The position numbers and the translations under genes were made by a program. DNA of 64,000 nt. Source: Bradyrhizobium sp. WSM1417 (GTDB lineage: Bacteria > Pseudomonadota > Alphaproteobacteria > Rhizobiales > Xanthobacteraceae). A model generated the notes under the pieces. The model had not been told where the DNA came from, ran no database searches, and saw only the letters and a list, made by a program, of their open reading frames with translations. The first letter of the stretch is position 1. The number at the start of each line of letters is the position of its first letter. The stretch spans positions 4,330,392 to 4,394,391 of the forward strand of contig NZ_KI911783.1 in the NCBI RefSeq assembly GCF_000515415.1. Direction: 5' to 3'. Shown here piece after piece: positions 7,583 through 15,999 of the stretch.

Positions 7583-7987
7583 ATGGGGGCGAACCTCGAC
7601 CTGATCCGCGCCACCTATGAGGGATCCTCGTCGGAAGAGAACGGCCGCAACTTGCTGGCCGCTCTCGCTCCCGATGCCGCATGGACCGAAGCGGAAGGGT
7701 TTCCTTATGCGGGCACTTATATCGGACCCGACGCGATCATATCAGGCGTGTTCCGGCGTCTCGCCACCGAATGGACCGGCTACCGCGCCGATGTTCACAC
7801 CTATCTCGAAGACGGCGATCGCGTCGCCGCCTTCGGTGTCTACTCCGGGACCTACAAGGCAACGGGCAAATCCATGCGCGCCAATTTCGCGCATCTCTAT
7901 CTGCTGAAGGACGGCAAGATCGCCAGCATGACGCAATATGTCGACACCGCGATGGTGCAGAAGGCGCTGGAGCCTGCTGGCCTGTAA
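7583..7987 (+). CDS. SnoaL/NTF2-like protein
   Basis: A 134-residue protein of the SnoaL-like cone fold: an N-terminal helix (LDLIRATYEGSS), AALAPDAAWTEAEGFP, then the strands DRVAAFGVYSGTYKATGK and KIASMTQYVDT. Such proteins are small-molecule isomerases or hydrolases, or orphan binding proteins, and the substrate cannot be inferred. The ATG lies one base after the stop of the MBL gene, so translation is coupled. It ends the LysR-linked operon, and a strong intrinsic terminator follows at 8016-8047. It is an intact paralogue of the broken gene at 321-700. Confidence 0.82.
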   Translation: MGANLDLIRATYEGSSSEENGRNLLAALAPDAAWTEAEGFPYAGTYIGPDAIISGVFRRLATEWTGYRADVHTYLEDGDRVAAFGVYSGTYKATGKSMRANFAHLYLLKDGKIASMTQYVDTAMVQKALEPAGL

Positions 7988-8015
7988 CAGCGGTATGATG
8001 TCGGAATCTAGGAGA

Positions 8016-8047
8016 GGGGAGCCCGCCACATGCGGGCTCCCCTTTTT
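8016..8047 (+). terminator. Rho-independent terminator
   Basis: The 11-bp perfect stem GGGGAGCCCGC / GCGGGCTCCCC has a five-base loop and is followed by TTTTT. It ends the DsbA-MBL-SnoaL operon. It is the cleanest intrinsic terminator in the window. Confidence 0.9.
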
Positions 8048-8102
8048 CGCTCCGGCGCCTGCTAGATCTTGATGGAATTATGCGCGGCCGAGGAAGTCCA
8101 CC

Positions 8103-8156
8103 GCGCGCGTGAACGAGGTCGTGGATATGACCACCGGCCTCGTCTATACCGAGGTC
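8103..8156 (+). pseudogene. Remnant of a serine-hydrolase (beta-lactamase-family) gene
   Basis: Eighteen codons reading ARVNEVVDMTTGLVYTEV match ARVHEVMDMTTGLEYTEV of the intact hydrolase at 11942-11995 in 15 of 18 residues and 47 of 54 bases by my count. Flanking codons on both sides no longer match, and a stop follows 15 codons later. There is no start or ribosome site. It appears to be the leftover core of a decayed copy, lying between a terminator and the SUFU-domain gene. Confidence 0.7.
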
Positions 8157-8242
8157 CCACGACAGGCCGGAGCGGCAATCGTATGGTCACAGTCATCGCG
8201 GTGAAGACTGCCGACGACCTTGGAGTTTTGACGTGAGGAGCC

Positions 8243-8815
8243 ATGGTGGTTTCGGAAGACAACAAATCTCTCGCCCGCTACTTGAGAGATGTTACGCAGG
8301 GCTCGCCGATGGTTACGAAATATTGGGATGACGCCCACGTCTGCGACGTCGATATCATGATCATCAAGAACGTCCCGGCAGGAGGCGTTTCCACCTATGC
8401 CAGCCTCGCGCTCTCTGACGCCAAGACAGGCCTGACGTCCGGCGGCAAGGCTCTGGGCGTCGAGATCCTGCTGGCTCTGGCGACGGAATGCGCCGAGGGC
8501 GCCAACATGATCGCGACCTGCGCTTTCAGCATCAAGAAGGGCGAAATCACACCCTTGCCCGGCGTCGTCATTCCGCGAGCCCTGGAACTGTATGGCGAAG
8601 GGCGTGACATGAAGCACGCCATGCTGATTTCTCCGTTCTTGTGGGAGCTGGAAACACAGTCCTTCTCGGCCAAATCCGTCGTCTGGCTGCAGGTGCTGCC
8701 TATTTCCGACGCCGAGCGGGACTACGTGCTGGCGAACGGGCCCGAAGCGCTGGAGGATCTGTTCCAGGACCGACAGATCGACGTGTTCGACATCGATCGT
8801 CCCAGCGCTCTTTGA
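8243..8815 (+). CDS. Suppressor-of-fused (SUFU/YqcF-like) domain protein
   Basis: A 190-residue soluble protein whose C-terminal half fits the bacterial SUFU domain: LLALATECAEG near 70-80, ISPFLWELE near 130, then VVWLQVLPISDAERDYVLAN with a GPEALEDLF tail. Bacterial members include YqcF, an antitoxin to an LXG toxin, and immunity-like proteins of polymorphic toxin systems. No toxin gene is visible next to it here, so an orphan immunity role is only a suggestion. The start at 8243 has GAGGAG upstream. Upstream sequence contains a gene fossil, and the gene stands alone. Confidence 0.65.
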   Translation: MVVSEDNKSLARYLRDVTQGSPMVTKYWDDAHVCDVDIMIIKNVPAGGVSTYASLALSDAKTGLTSGGKALGVEILLALATECAEGANMIATCAFSIKKGEITPLPGVVIPRALELYGEGRDMKHAMLISPFLWELETQSFSAKSVVWLQVLPISDAERDYVLANGPEALEDLFQDRQIDVFDIDRPSAL

Positions 8816-8939
8816 TACTTGATCGCCGGCATCCTCGTGGACGCCTGCGCCGTGCCCTGGGATGCCTGCCAAACCGCAAGATCGGTCGAGCATGTCATGG
8901 CCGTCAGCGACTAGATGGAGCCGCCACGGAGGAGGGACG

Positions 8940-9821
8940 ATGAAGGCGGCGCTGCAAAACTATCGGGACCGGATGCGACGGGTGCTTGATCATATCGACC
9001 GGCATCTCGACGGTGATCTGGATCTGGACACGGTGAGTGCTGTTGCGGCTTTCTCAAAATTTCATTTCCACCGGCAGTTCTCGGCAACCTTCGGATTATC
9101 AGTGCATCGCTATGTCCAGCTGGCCCGCATGAAGCGCGCTTCGCATCAGCTGGCCTTTATGGACGCCCTTGATGTCACGGAGATTGCGATGGATGCCGGT
9201 TACGACGCGCCTGACGCCTTCGCCCGTGCCTTTCGGCAACGGTTCGGGCAATCGCCGTCGTCGTTCCGGAAGTCTCCCGACTGGGAGCCGTGGCTTGCGG
9301 CCTTCGGGCCTCTCGACAACGCCAGGAGCAAGCTCATGCAGCAAACGTTTACCAATGACGACGTGACGATCCGCGATGTTCAACCCACCAAGGTGGCGAT
9401 CATGGAGCATCGCGGCGACCCGGCGACGCTTCCCGCCACGATCCAGCGCTTCATCGCGTGGCGCAAGGCGGCGAACCTGCACCCCAGGACAAGTCCGACC
9501 TTCACGGTCTGGCGCTCCGAGCGGCGTCCTGCCTCGCCGGCCGAGTACAGCACGGACCTCTGCGTCGGGACCGACCAGCTGATCGCGGCCAACGGCGAAG
9601 AGATCAAGGCCGGCGAGATCCCCGGCGGACGCTGCGCGGTGCTGCGCGTCGTCGGCTACACCGACAATCTCGAGCCGGCCGCGCTCTTTCTTTATCGCGA
9701 CTGGCTTCCTGCCAGCGGCGAAGAAGCGCGCGACTTCCCGATCTATTGCCAGCGGCTGAGCTTGTTTCCGGAGGTGCCGGAGCACGAGACGGTCGCGGAC
9801 GTTTTCTTGCCGCTGAAGTAG
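8940..9821 (+). CDS. AraC-family regulator with GyrI-like effector-binding domain
   Basis: A 293-residue protein. It has two AraC helix-turn-helix motifs in residues 1-110 (LDTVSAVAAFSKFHFHRQFS; VTEIAMDAGYDAPDAFARAF with FGQSPSSFRKS), then a GyrI/SbmC-like domain from about 135 to the end (VTIRDVQPTKVAIMEHRGDP; LPASGEEARDFPIYCQRL). This is the layout of Rob/SoxS-like multidrug or small-molecule responsive regulators. The ATG at 8940 follows GGAGGAGG closely. An SDR gene lies 167 bp downstream on the same strand and may be a target. Confidence 0.87.
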   Translation: MKAALQNYRDRMRRVLDHIDRHLDGDLDLDTVSAVAAFSKFHFHRQFSATFGLSVHRYVQLARMKRASHQLAFMDALDVTEIAMDAGYDAPDAFARAFRQRFGQSPSSFRKSPDWEPWLAAFGPLDNARSKLMQQTFTNDDVTIRDVQPTKVAIMEHRGDPATLPATIQRFIAWRKAANLHPRTSPTFTVWRSERRPASPAEYSTDLCVGTDQLIAANGEEIKAGEIPGGRCAVLRVVGYTDNLEPAALFLYRDWLPASGEEARDFPIYCQRLSLFPEVPEHETVADVFLPLK

Positions 9822-9832
9822 CGTTTGCTGAC

Positions 9833-9872
9833 GGCGGCCTGTCACTCCGATCACGGAAACCGGCAGGCCGCC
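9833..9872. terminator. Hairpin after the AraC/GyrI gene
   Basis: GGCGGCCTG and CAGGCCGCC form a nine-base-pair stem just after the stop at 9821. No T-run follows, so it is at best a weak or Rho-assisted terminator. Confidence 0.4.
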
Positions 9873-9988
9873 ATTGGCGGAGCAATACCGCCACGATGTG
9901 ATCCCGCGTTCAACTCGGGAAACGGGTGGCAGCTCGCTGGTGCCTGATGTCTTGTTCGGCTCCTTTTTGACATCAGGAGAGTTTCGCG

Positions 9989-10747
9989 GTGGAACTGGCA
10001 AACAAGACGATCATCATAACCGGCGCCAGCAGCGGCATCGGTGCTGCCGCAGCATCATTGTTCGCGTCCGAAGGCGCCGATGTGGTGCTCGGGGCGCGTC
10101 GCGGCCCCGAGCTGCAGGCCGTTGTTGCAAGCATCAAGAGCGCCGGAGGGCGCGCGACTTTTCTCGCGGGCGACGTTCGGGACACCGGCTATGCAGCCCG
10201 CCTTGTCGCGCACGCCGTCACGACCTTCGGAAAGCTTGACGGCGCTTTCGACAATGCCGGCATCGTCGGCGACATGATGCCGGTCCCCGAGATGAAATTC
10301 GAAAACTGGACCGATGTGCTTGCGGTGAATCTCACCTCGGCGTTCCTCAGCGCAAAGGCGCAGATCCCGGCGCTGCGCAAGCAGGGCGGTGGCTCCATCG
10401 TCTTTACCTCGTCCTTCGTTGGCTTCAGCAACGGTGGCTTGCCGGGAATGGCGGCGTACGCAGCTGCGAAGGCAGGACTGATCGGTCTGGCTCAATCGCT
10501 GGGCGCCGAGCATGCGGCCGAAGGCATTCGCGTCAACGCGCTTCTGCCTGGAGGGACCATCACTCCGGCGGCAGGCGAGGGAAATCCCGACGCCCTGAAT
10601 TTCATCGCCGGGCTTCATCCGATGAAGCGGATGGCCAGTCCCAAGGAGATCGCGCAGGCGGCGGTTTTTCTCCTGAGCGACCGGGCATCGTTCATGACGG
10701 GCAGCCCCATGACGGTTGACGGCGGCATGTCGGTCCGCCTGACCTGA
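9989..10747 (+). CDS. Short-chain dehydrogenase/reductase (SDR)
   Basis: A 252-residue classical SDR starting at GTG 9989, with AGGAGAG upstream. Motifs: TGASSGIG at about 11-18, GDV near 60, DNAG near 88-91, serine in FTSSFVG near 140, YAAAK near 155-159 and VDGGMSV at the end. It is more similar in its spacing to the 3-oxoacyl reductase-like SDR group than to the pair at 1418-2955. The substrate is unknown. A ten-base-pair hairpin follows the gene, and the convergent neighbour is a cupin. Confidence 0.88.
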   Translation: MELANKTIIITGASSGIGAAAASLFASEGADVVLGARRGPELQAVVASIKSAGGRATFLAGDVRDTGYAARLVAHAVTTFGKLDGAFDNAGIVGDMMPVPEMKFENWTDVLAVNLTSAFLSAKAQIPALRKQGGGSIVFTSSFVGFSNGGLPGMAAYAAAKAGLIGLAQSLGAEHAAEGIRVNALLPGGTITPAAGEGNPDALNFIAGLHPMKRMASPKEIAQAAVFLLSDRASFMTGSPMTVDGGMSVRLT

Positions 10748-10758
10748 CGACTCGGGCT

Positions 10759-10787
10759 CGATCGACGGGGCTCTGCGCCGTCGATCG
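10759..10787. terminator. Hairpin between convergent SDR and cupin genes
   Basis: CGATCGACGG / CCGTCGATCG is a ten-base-pair stem with a nine-base loop in the 81-bp gap between converging genes. It has no T-run. It may serve both strands. Confidence 0.45.
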
Positions 10788-10828
10788 GACCAACTGATAG
10801 CGAGGTGCGCGGTGCGCGAAGGCCTGCC

Positions 10829-11179
10829 TCACCCGCGCGCCTCCTGCCAGTGCGGATAGGTGACATAGGCGGTGACGGCGCCTTGCTCATGCGAGCGAAT
10901 GGTGACCTGCGTGCCCTTGGGCATGTGGACGATCTCGCCCGGACCGGCGGTCACAGTGCCGGCGTTGCTCGACACCGAGAGCGTCCCTTCGAGTACGACC
11001 ATCACGTCGTCGACAGCGATTGTCTCGTCGAGGATCTGGTTCGGCGCGTAGCGGCCGTAGCCGATGGTGATCGGCGCGCCATCACGCTGGTCGATCACAT
11101 TGCCGACGAATATGTCGCCATCCTGGCCCGGCGAACGCTCGAGCGTTGCGTCAGAGATAGCAAACTTGCGAACTTGCAT
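10829..11179 (-). CDS. Cupin-domain protein (EutQ-like)
   Basis: A 116-residue single-domain cupin: DDVMVVLEGTLSVSSNAG (motif 1 region, about 57-74) and GPGEIVHMPKGTQVTI (motif 2 region, about 79-94). The usual metal histidines of motif 1 are largely replaced, as in ethanolamine-utilisation EutQ-like cupins. A binding or isomerase role is possible. It starts at ATG 11179 and is divergent from the serine hydrolase at 11417 across a spacer of about 237 bp with no other recognisable content. Confidence 0.75.
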   Translation of the reverse strand: MQVRKFAISDATLERSPGQDGDIFVGNVIDQRDGAPITIGYGRYAPNQILDETIAVDDVMVVLEGTLSVSSNAGTVTAGPGEIVHMPKGTQVTIRSHEQGAVTAYVTYPHWQEARG

Positions 11180-11416
11180 GAGATGTCTTCCGTCTTTTCA
11201 AAGTTGGCGGGTTGAGGACGATAGAAGCCCCAGGCAAGTGTTTTGTTCAGCGCGCCTTGCGGGACCGTTTGACGCAGATGGCGCGACGATGGGTGGCGCG
11301 CAGGAGACGGTTGGTGACCAGCGCGCGGCGACGGTCACCTCGGCGCAAACACTGGATGTTCGCCACTCATCTCCATGATACGAAATCCCTCTCGTCGCTT
11401 CCGGAGCCCAATATTC

Positions 11417-12676
11417 ATGTCCGCCGCCATCACCCCGAGTCAGCCCCCCGCAACCGCCGCTGAAACCGATCCCGAAACACTCGGCTGGATGAAGGGCTTC
11501 CCGCCACCGGAAAACCGCACCATCAGTTTCCAGGACGGCTCGTTCCGCAGCTTCCCCGAGCTGCGCTGGGCATGGAGCAACATCCGCCAGCTGGTGCCGA
11601 CCGTGAACGTCTGGCGCGGGGCGGGGCCTGCATCGGTGCTGCCGCGGCAAGAGCATGACATCGGCGCGTCGGCCTCGACCACCATGGACGGTCGGCCCAT
11701 GACGTTCGCGAAGATGCTCGAGGAAACCTATGCCGACGGGGTCGTCGTGCTGCATCGGGGCAGGCTGATCTATGAGCGCTATTTCGGCGCGTTGAAGCCG
11801 CACAAGCCGCATATTGCGATGTCAGTGACGAAGTCGTTCACGGGCGTGCTCGCCGGCATTCTGGTCGCCGAGGGAAAGATCGATCCGCAGGCGCCCGTCA
11901 CGGACCATGTTCCGGAGCTGAAGGCGAGCGCGTTCGGCGATGCGCGCGTGCACGAGGTCATGGATATGACCACCGGGCTCGAATACACCGAAGTCTACAC
12001 CGACAAGAACTCGCATGTGTGGGGACTGCGGCGCGCCAACGGCATGGCGCCGATTCCGCCCGACTATGACGGTGCGACCACCATCTTCGATTTCCTGGTC
12101 GCGCAGAAGAAGCAGGGCGAGCACGGCAAGGCCTTCGCCTACAAGACCGTCAACACCGACGTGCTGGCCTGGATCATCCGGCGCGTCAGCGGCATGAACT
12201 TGTCCGATCTGCTCTCCGAGCGCATCTGGCAGCCGATGGGTGCGGAGGAAGACGCGCATTATCACGTCGACCGCATCGGCACCGAAAGCGGTGGGGGCGG
12301 TCTCTCGACAACACTGCGCGATCTCGCCCGCTTCGGCGAGACCATGCGCAATCACGGCCGCTTCAACGGCCGGCAGATCGTGCCTTCATCTGTCGTCGAG
12401 GACATCGCGCGCGGCGGCGATCCCGAGAAATTCAAGCCCGCCGGTTACATCACGCTACCCGGTGCCTCCTATCGCAATCAATGGTGGGTCACGCACAATG
12501 CCCACGGCGCCTATATGGCGCGCGGTGTTCACGGGCAGGGCATCTATATCGATCCCAAGGCCGAGATGGTGATCGCGCGCTACGCCTCGCACCCCGCAGC
12601 GGGCAACGCCGCCAACGATCCCGTGACGCTGCCGGCCTACATGGCGCTGGCGAAGCAGCTGATGGCGGGCGGGTGA
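11417..12676 (+). CDS. Serine hydrolase, beta-lactamase / 6-aminohexanoate-dimer hydrolase family
   Basis: A 419-residue protein of the class C beta-lactamase-like serine hydrolases. The nucleophile motif SxxK is Ser136-Val-Thr-Lys139 (MSVTKSF), with the Tyr-containing second motif in AFAYKTVNTD near 235. The C-terminal HGQGIYIDP region resembles nylon-dimer hydrolase NylB and esterase EstB-type enzymes. No signal peptide is evident. The ATG at 11417 (MSAAITPS) is preferred, while an in-frame ATG at 11375 would add 14 basic residues. A fossil copy of its central region lies at 8103-8156. It converges on the carboxylesterase gene with six bases between stops. Confidence 0.8.
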   Translation: MSAAITPSQPPATAAETDPETLGWMKGFPPPENRTISFQDGSFRSFPELRWAWSNIRQLVPTVNVWRGAGPASVLPRQEHDIGASASTTMDGRPMTFAKMLEETYADGVVVLHRGRLIYERYFGALKPHKPHIAMSVTKSFTGVLAGILVAEGKIDPQAPVTDHVPELKASAFGDARVHEVMDMTTGLEYTEVYTDKNSHVWGLRRANGMAPIPPDYDGATTIFDFLVAQKKQGEHGKAFAYKTVNTDVLAWIIRRVSGMNLSDLLSERIWQPMGAEEDAHYHVDRIGTESGGGGLSTTLRDLARFGETMRNHGRFNGRQIVPSSVVEDIARGGDPEKFKPAGYITLPGASYRNQWWVTHNAHGAYMARGVHGQGIYIDPKAEMVIARYASHPAAGNAANDPVTLPAYMALAKQLMAGG

Positions 12677-12682
12677 GCGCGC

Positions 12683-14233
12683 CTATCGCAGCTCCCGCCA
12701 GCGCATCGGCAGAATGCCGTCCTGCCTGAAACTGTCGAGGAAGCGAAAGCGGGCGGCTTGCGGATTGGGGCCGGCTTCGATCGTTGTGCCCAGGATCTGC
12801 ATGAATTCGTTCTCGTCATAGGCGGGCCAGGGTGGCAGGCCTGATCCGTTGGGATCGCCATGCGCTGCGAAGTTCACCCAATACGCCATCATGGTCCGCG
12901 CCAGAGCGCGGTCCTCTTCGGCCGGTGGCGCCGAGCTGCCGATTACCTGTTGCGGCGTCAGGGTTCCGAACACAAACGGGATTTCAGTGACGTGCGAGGC
13001 GATCGGCGTGTAGTGCGAGGTATGGTTGAAGTGATAGCCGTAGACCGGCGCGCGTCCCCCGCGCCGATGCAGACGCAGCCACTGCCAGCATTGCTCGCCG
13101 ACCACGATGTCGCCCGTGAGCGCGGACGCGGACGCCTTGGCCTCCGCGTCGGTCGCGGCGGGGTAGACCTTCAGGAAATCGGCCATGCGCTCCTTGCCGA
13201 ACATCGCCTCGGCCGCGGCGAGAAAGGCTTGCACCGATTGATCGGGGAGTGACTGCGAGCGGAAAGGAAATTCCTCGGCGGCATTCCAGCCCGCCAGCAG
13301 CGGGATGTGCATCTGTTCGCCGCGCAGGAAGCGCCGTGCGGGCACGTCAGGCACGACATGACCATCGATACTCGGCGAGAAGGCCGTCACGACCGGGCTG
13401 GTCCTGAAACTCCACGGCGCGGCTGCATTCAGCCGATCGGCCGGCAGCTTGCGCAAAGCTGCGATGGACGCGTTGCCCTGTTGCCGGGCAAAAGCCAGAC
13501 CACGCGCGCGGGCTTCTTCAAAGCCCTGGAGCGGGCCGTGCTTGCCATCCCAGAACGCGCCGCTCTGTCCCATGGCCTTGTGAAACAGTCCGTGCGCGAG
13601 CGGCGAGGCCATCAGGATGCCGACGGCCATGGCGCCGGCGGATTCGCCGAGCACGGTGACGTTATCGGGGTCGCCGCCAAAGCCGGCGATGTTGGCCTTG
13701 ACCCAGCGCAGCGCCATCAGCTGATCCTGCAGGCCGTAATTGCCTGACGGCGCCTCCGCATCGAGATCGGGATGGGCGAGGAAGCCGAGGATGCCGAGGC
13801 GATAATTGAAGCTGACGACGACGACACCTTTTGCTGCTAGCCGGCCGCCATCGGTTGCGGGATTCGCTGAGGAGCCGAACTGAAAGCCGCCGCCGTGAAT
13901 CCACACCATCACGGGCCGCGTCTCGTCGGCGTGCTTTGCCGCGGTCCAGACATTGAGATAGAGGCAATCCTCGTCACGCGGTCCCGGCCGCTGGTCGTTT
14001 TCGAGCGCCGATAGACATCCCGCGCCGAACACGAGCGCATCGCGCACGCCATCCCAGGGGGCCGGCGGCTGCGGTGCGCACCAACGCAGAGGCCCGACCG
14101 GCGGTGCTGCGTAGGGAATGCCTTTGAATGCGATCACGCCGCTTGCATCGCGCGGGCTGCCACGCACGAAGCCTGCTTGTGTGCGGACCACACGTTGCAG
14201 TCCGCCGGCTGTCGCACTCGTGAAACCATGCAT
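12683..14233 (-). CDS. Type-B carboxylesterase
   Basis: A 516-residue alpha/beta-hydrolase of the carboxylesterase/lipase type-B family: IAFKGIPYAAPPVGPLRW near the N-terminus, DEDCLYLNVW near 90, the oxyanion loop HGGGFQFG near 115, and the nucleophile elbow GESAGA near 200. It hydrolyses carboxylic esters, and the natural substrate is unknown. The start at ATG 14233 has CTGGAG eight bases upstream, and a longer GTG start at 14260 is less likely. No clear signal peptide. The upstream 250 bp to the divergent AraC gene holds a nested palindromic repeat. Confidence 0.85.
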   Translation of the reverse strand: MHGFTSATAGGLQRVVRTQAGFVRGSPRDASGVIAFKGIPYAAPPVGPLRWCAPQPPAPWDGVRDALVFGAGCLSALENDQRPGPRDEDCLYLNVWTAAKHADETRPVMVWIHGGGFQFGSSANPATDGGRLAAKGVVVVSFNYRLGILGFLAHPDLDAEAPSGNYGLQDQLMALRWVKANIAGFGGDPDNVTVLGESAGAMAVGILMASPLAHGLFHKAMGQSGAFWDGKHGPLQGFEEARARGLAFARQQGNASIAALRKLPADRLNAAAPWSFRTSPVVTAFSPSIDGHVVPDVPARRFLRGEQMHIPLLAGWNAAEEFPFRSQSLPDQSVQAFLAAAEAMFGKERMADFLKVYPAATDAEAKASASALTGDIVVGEQCWQWLRLHRRGGRAPVYGYHFNHTSHYTPIASHVTEIPFVFGTLTPQQVIGSSAPPAEEDRALARTMMAYWVNFAAHGDPNGSGLPPWPAYDENEFMQILGTTIEAGPNPQAARFRFLDSFRQDGILPMRWRELR

Positions 14234-14278
14234 CGTCACATCTCCAGGGCAATCGCACACAGAGCTTGGCCTTCATGG

Positions 14279-14381
14279 TTCGAGACGCCCGCCTGAGAGC
14301 GGGCTCCTCACCATGAGGATTTGCGATTGCGCCGCGAACGAGACCTCATCCTGAGGAGCCCACCGAAGCGGGCGTCTCGAA
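14279..14381. repeat. Nested palindromic intergenic repeat
   Basis: Outer arms TTCGAGACGCCCGC (14279-14292) and its exact reverse complement (14368-14381) enclose inner arms GGGCTCCTCA..ATGAGG and CTCAT..TGAGGAGCCC. The whole could fold as one long stem. It lies between divergent genes and looks like one of the dispersed REP-like elements of Bradyrhizobium genomes. That family assignment is from memory. Confidence 0.7.
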
Positions 14382-14482
14382 GGATGGCCACAGCGAAACC
14401 GCTTGCCACGCCGAGATCCTATCGACATTCGCCTCCGCTCGATTTAGATATTCCGCCAATCGATTGCTAAAAACAGGAAAGC

Positions 14483-15280
14483 ATGCGACAGCCGCTCCGT
14501 TTTCCATGGCCTGATCTCGATGTCGATGACGTCTCCGCGCCCGTCATCGCCGTGCGCGTTGACGTGATCGGGACCAAGGGCGAGGTGGCCGATCACAGGC
14601 ACCGCAAGGGGCAACTTGTCTTTGCGCTGGGCGGCGCTGTCACCTGTCGCGTTCCCACCGGTCTGTGGATGGTGCCGCCGCATTGCGCGGTGTGGATTCC
14701 AGGAGGCCTGCAGCACAGCAACCTTGCGACGGAAAACGCCCGGCTGTTTTTCGTCTACATCGAGCCTGATCTCGTGGACCTGCCGGATCGGTGCTGCACG
14801 CTTTCGATCTCCCCACTGCTGCGTGAATTAATCGTCGAGCTAGCCGATCAGATCGCGGATGACGATGCCAGGGTGGACCTTCTGGCGAGCGTCCTTCTGC
14901 GCGAGCTTCCCCGCATGCCGGTTCAGCAGCTCCATCTGCCGCTCTCGCCCGAGCCGCGCTTGAAGAAGATTGCCGCAGCGCTGGCGAAAAACCCTTCCGA
15001 TCGCAGGACGCTGGCCGAATGGGCCGATCGCGTCGCGCTGAGCGAGAGCAGCCTCGCGCGTCTGGTCATTAGGGAGACGGGGCTGAGCTTCGGGCGCTGG
15101 CGCCAGCAATTGCATCTGATCGTCGCCTTGCGGGAGCTGACGTCCGGCGCGAGCGTGCAACAGGTGTCCGCCGATCTCGGCTACGACTCCGTCGCGGCCT
15201 TCATCACCATGTTCAAGAAGGCGCTCGGGAAACCGCCCGGGAAATATCTGAGCGGCATCTCTCCCAAATATAACGGTTGA
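14483..15280 (+). CDS. AraC-family transcriptional regulator
   Basis: A 265-residue AraC regulator with an N-terminal cupin-like sensing domain (VADHRHRKGQLVFALGG, VWIPGGLQHSN, about residues 35-80). A C-terminal double helix-turn-helix follows (RTLAEWADRVALSESSLARL; VQQVSADLGYDSVAAFITMF, KKALGKPPGKYL). This layout is common in regulators of efflux genes. It is divergent from the carboxylesterase. The next gene downstream, a SRPBCC protein, starts 57 bp away on the same strand. The effector is unknown. Confidence 0.87.
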   Translation: MRQPLRFPWPDLDVDDVSAPVIAVRVDVIGTKGEVADHRHRKGQLVFALGGAVTCRVPTGLWMVPPHCAVWIPGGLQHSNLATENARLFFVYIEPDLVDLPDRCCTLSISPLLRELIVELADQIADDDARVDLLASVLLRELPRMPVQQLHLPLSPEPRLKKIAAALAKNPSDRRTLAEWADRVALSESSLARLVIRETGLSFGRWRQQLHLIVALRELTSGASVQQVSADLGYDSVAAFITMFKKALGKPPGKYLSGISPKYNG

Positions 15281-15336
15281 CTTATATTAGCTTCGACCGA
15301 TATTCATCCTGATACGAAACGACAGGAGCACGCGAT

Positions 15337-15999
15337 ATGGAGATAGACGTCGCCAGGGTATTGGGGCTGGTTACGCGCTCGGTGAGGAATTTCGAGAAGG
15401 ACGGGAAAGCGGCCAGTGCGGTGACACTGACTCGGCTTTACGAGACCAGCGTCGACGATCTCTGGGACGCAGTGACCAGCCCGCAACGCATTCCGCGCTG
15501 GTTCTTGCCGGTCGAGGGAGATCTCCGGCTCGGCGGAAAGTACCAGCTCAAGGGGAATGCCGGCGGGACCATCACGGCATGTACGCCGCCGACCCATTTT
15601 GCAGCGACATGGGAATTCGGCGGAGCGATGAGCTGGATCGATGTCAAGTTGACGGCGGAACGATCCCAAGCGCGGTTGACGCTTGAGCACACCGCAATCA
15701 TCGAAGATCATTGGGAGCAGTTCGGTCCAGGGGCGGTCGGCATCGGCTGGGACCTCGCCATTGCGGGGCTGGAGCGATATGTTGCGACCGGGGCGTCGGT
15801 TGACCATAAGACGGCCGAGGCATGGATGGGCTCTCCCGCGGGTAAGGAATTCATGACAAGCAGCGGCGAGAATTGGCGCGCGGCGCACGTCGCAAGCGGC
15901 GTGGATCCTGTCTCCGCGAAGCAGCGGTCCGACCGCACCATCGCTTTCTATCGCGGCGAGACGCTGCCCGACGTCGCGCATCCGGGCACAGGAAGCTGA
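15337..15999 (+). CDS. SRPBCC (AHSA1-like) domain protein
   Basis: A 220-residue protein with an AHSA1-type START/Bet v1 fold: TLTRLYETSVDDLWDAVTSP, IPRWFLPVEGDL, GGKYQLKGNAGG and WEFGGAMSW in the first 110 residues, then a C-terminal extension of about 90 residues. Such proteins bind hydrophobic ligands. It overlaps the ArsR gene by one base (TGATG), and SRPBCC-ArsR pairs of this kind are widespread, so the two act together. An upstream ribosome site AGGAG lies at about 15325. Confidence 0.85.
   Translation: MEIDVARVLGLVTRSVRNFEKDGKAASAVTLTRLYETSVDDLWDAVTSPQRIPRWFLPVEGDLRLGGKYQLKGNAGGTITACTPPTHFAATWEFGGAMSWIDVKLTAERSQARLTLEHTAIIEDHWEQFGPGAVGIGWDLAIAGLERYVATGASVDHKTAEAWMGSPAGKEFMTSSGENWRAAHVASGVDPVSAKQRSDRTIAFYRGETLPDVAHPGTGS

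Noticed and set aside
8816..8914. 32 in-frame codons after the stop of the SUFU-domain gene, ending in TAG
   Set aside because: The frame reads plausibly but has no start, no ribosome site and no recognisable motif, and the SUFU protein already has a normal family end. Stop read-through is not supported.
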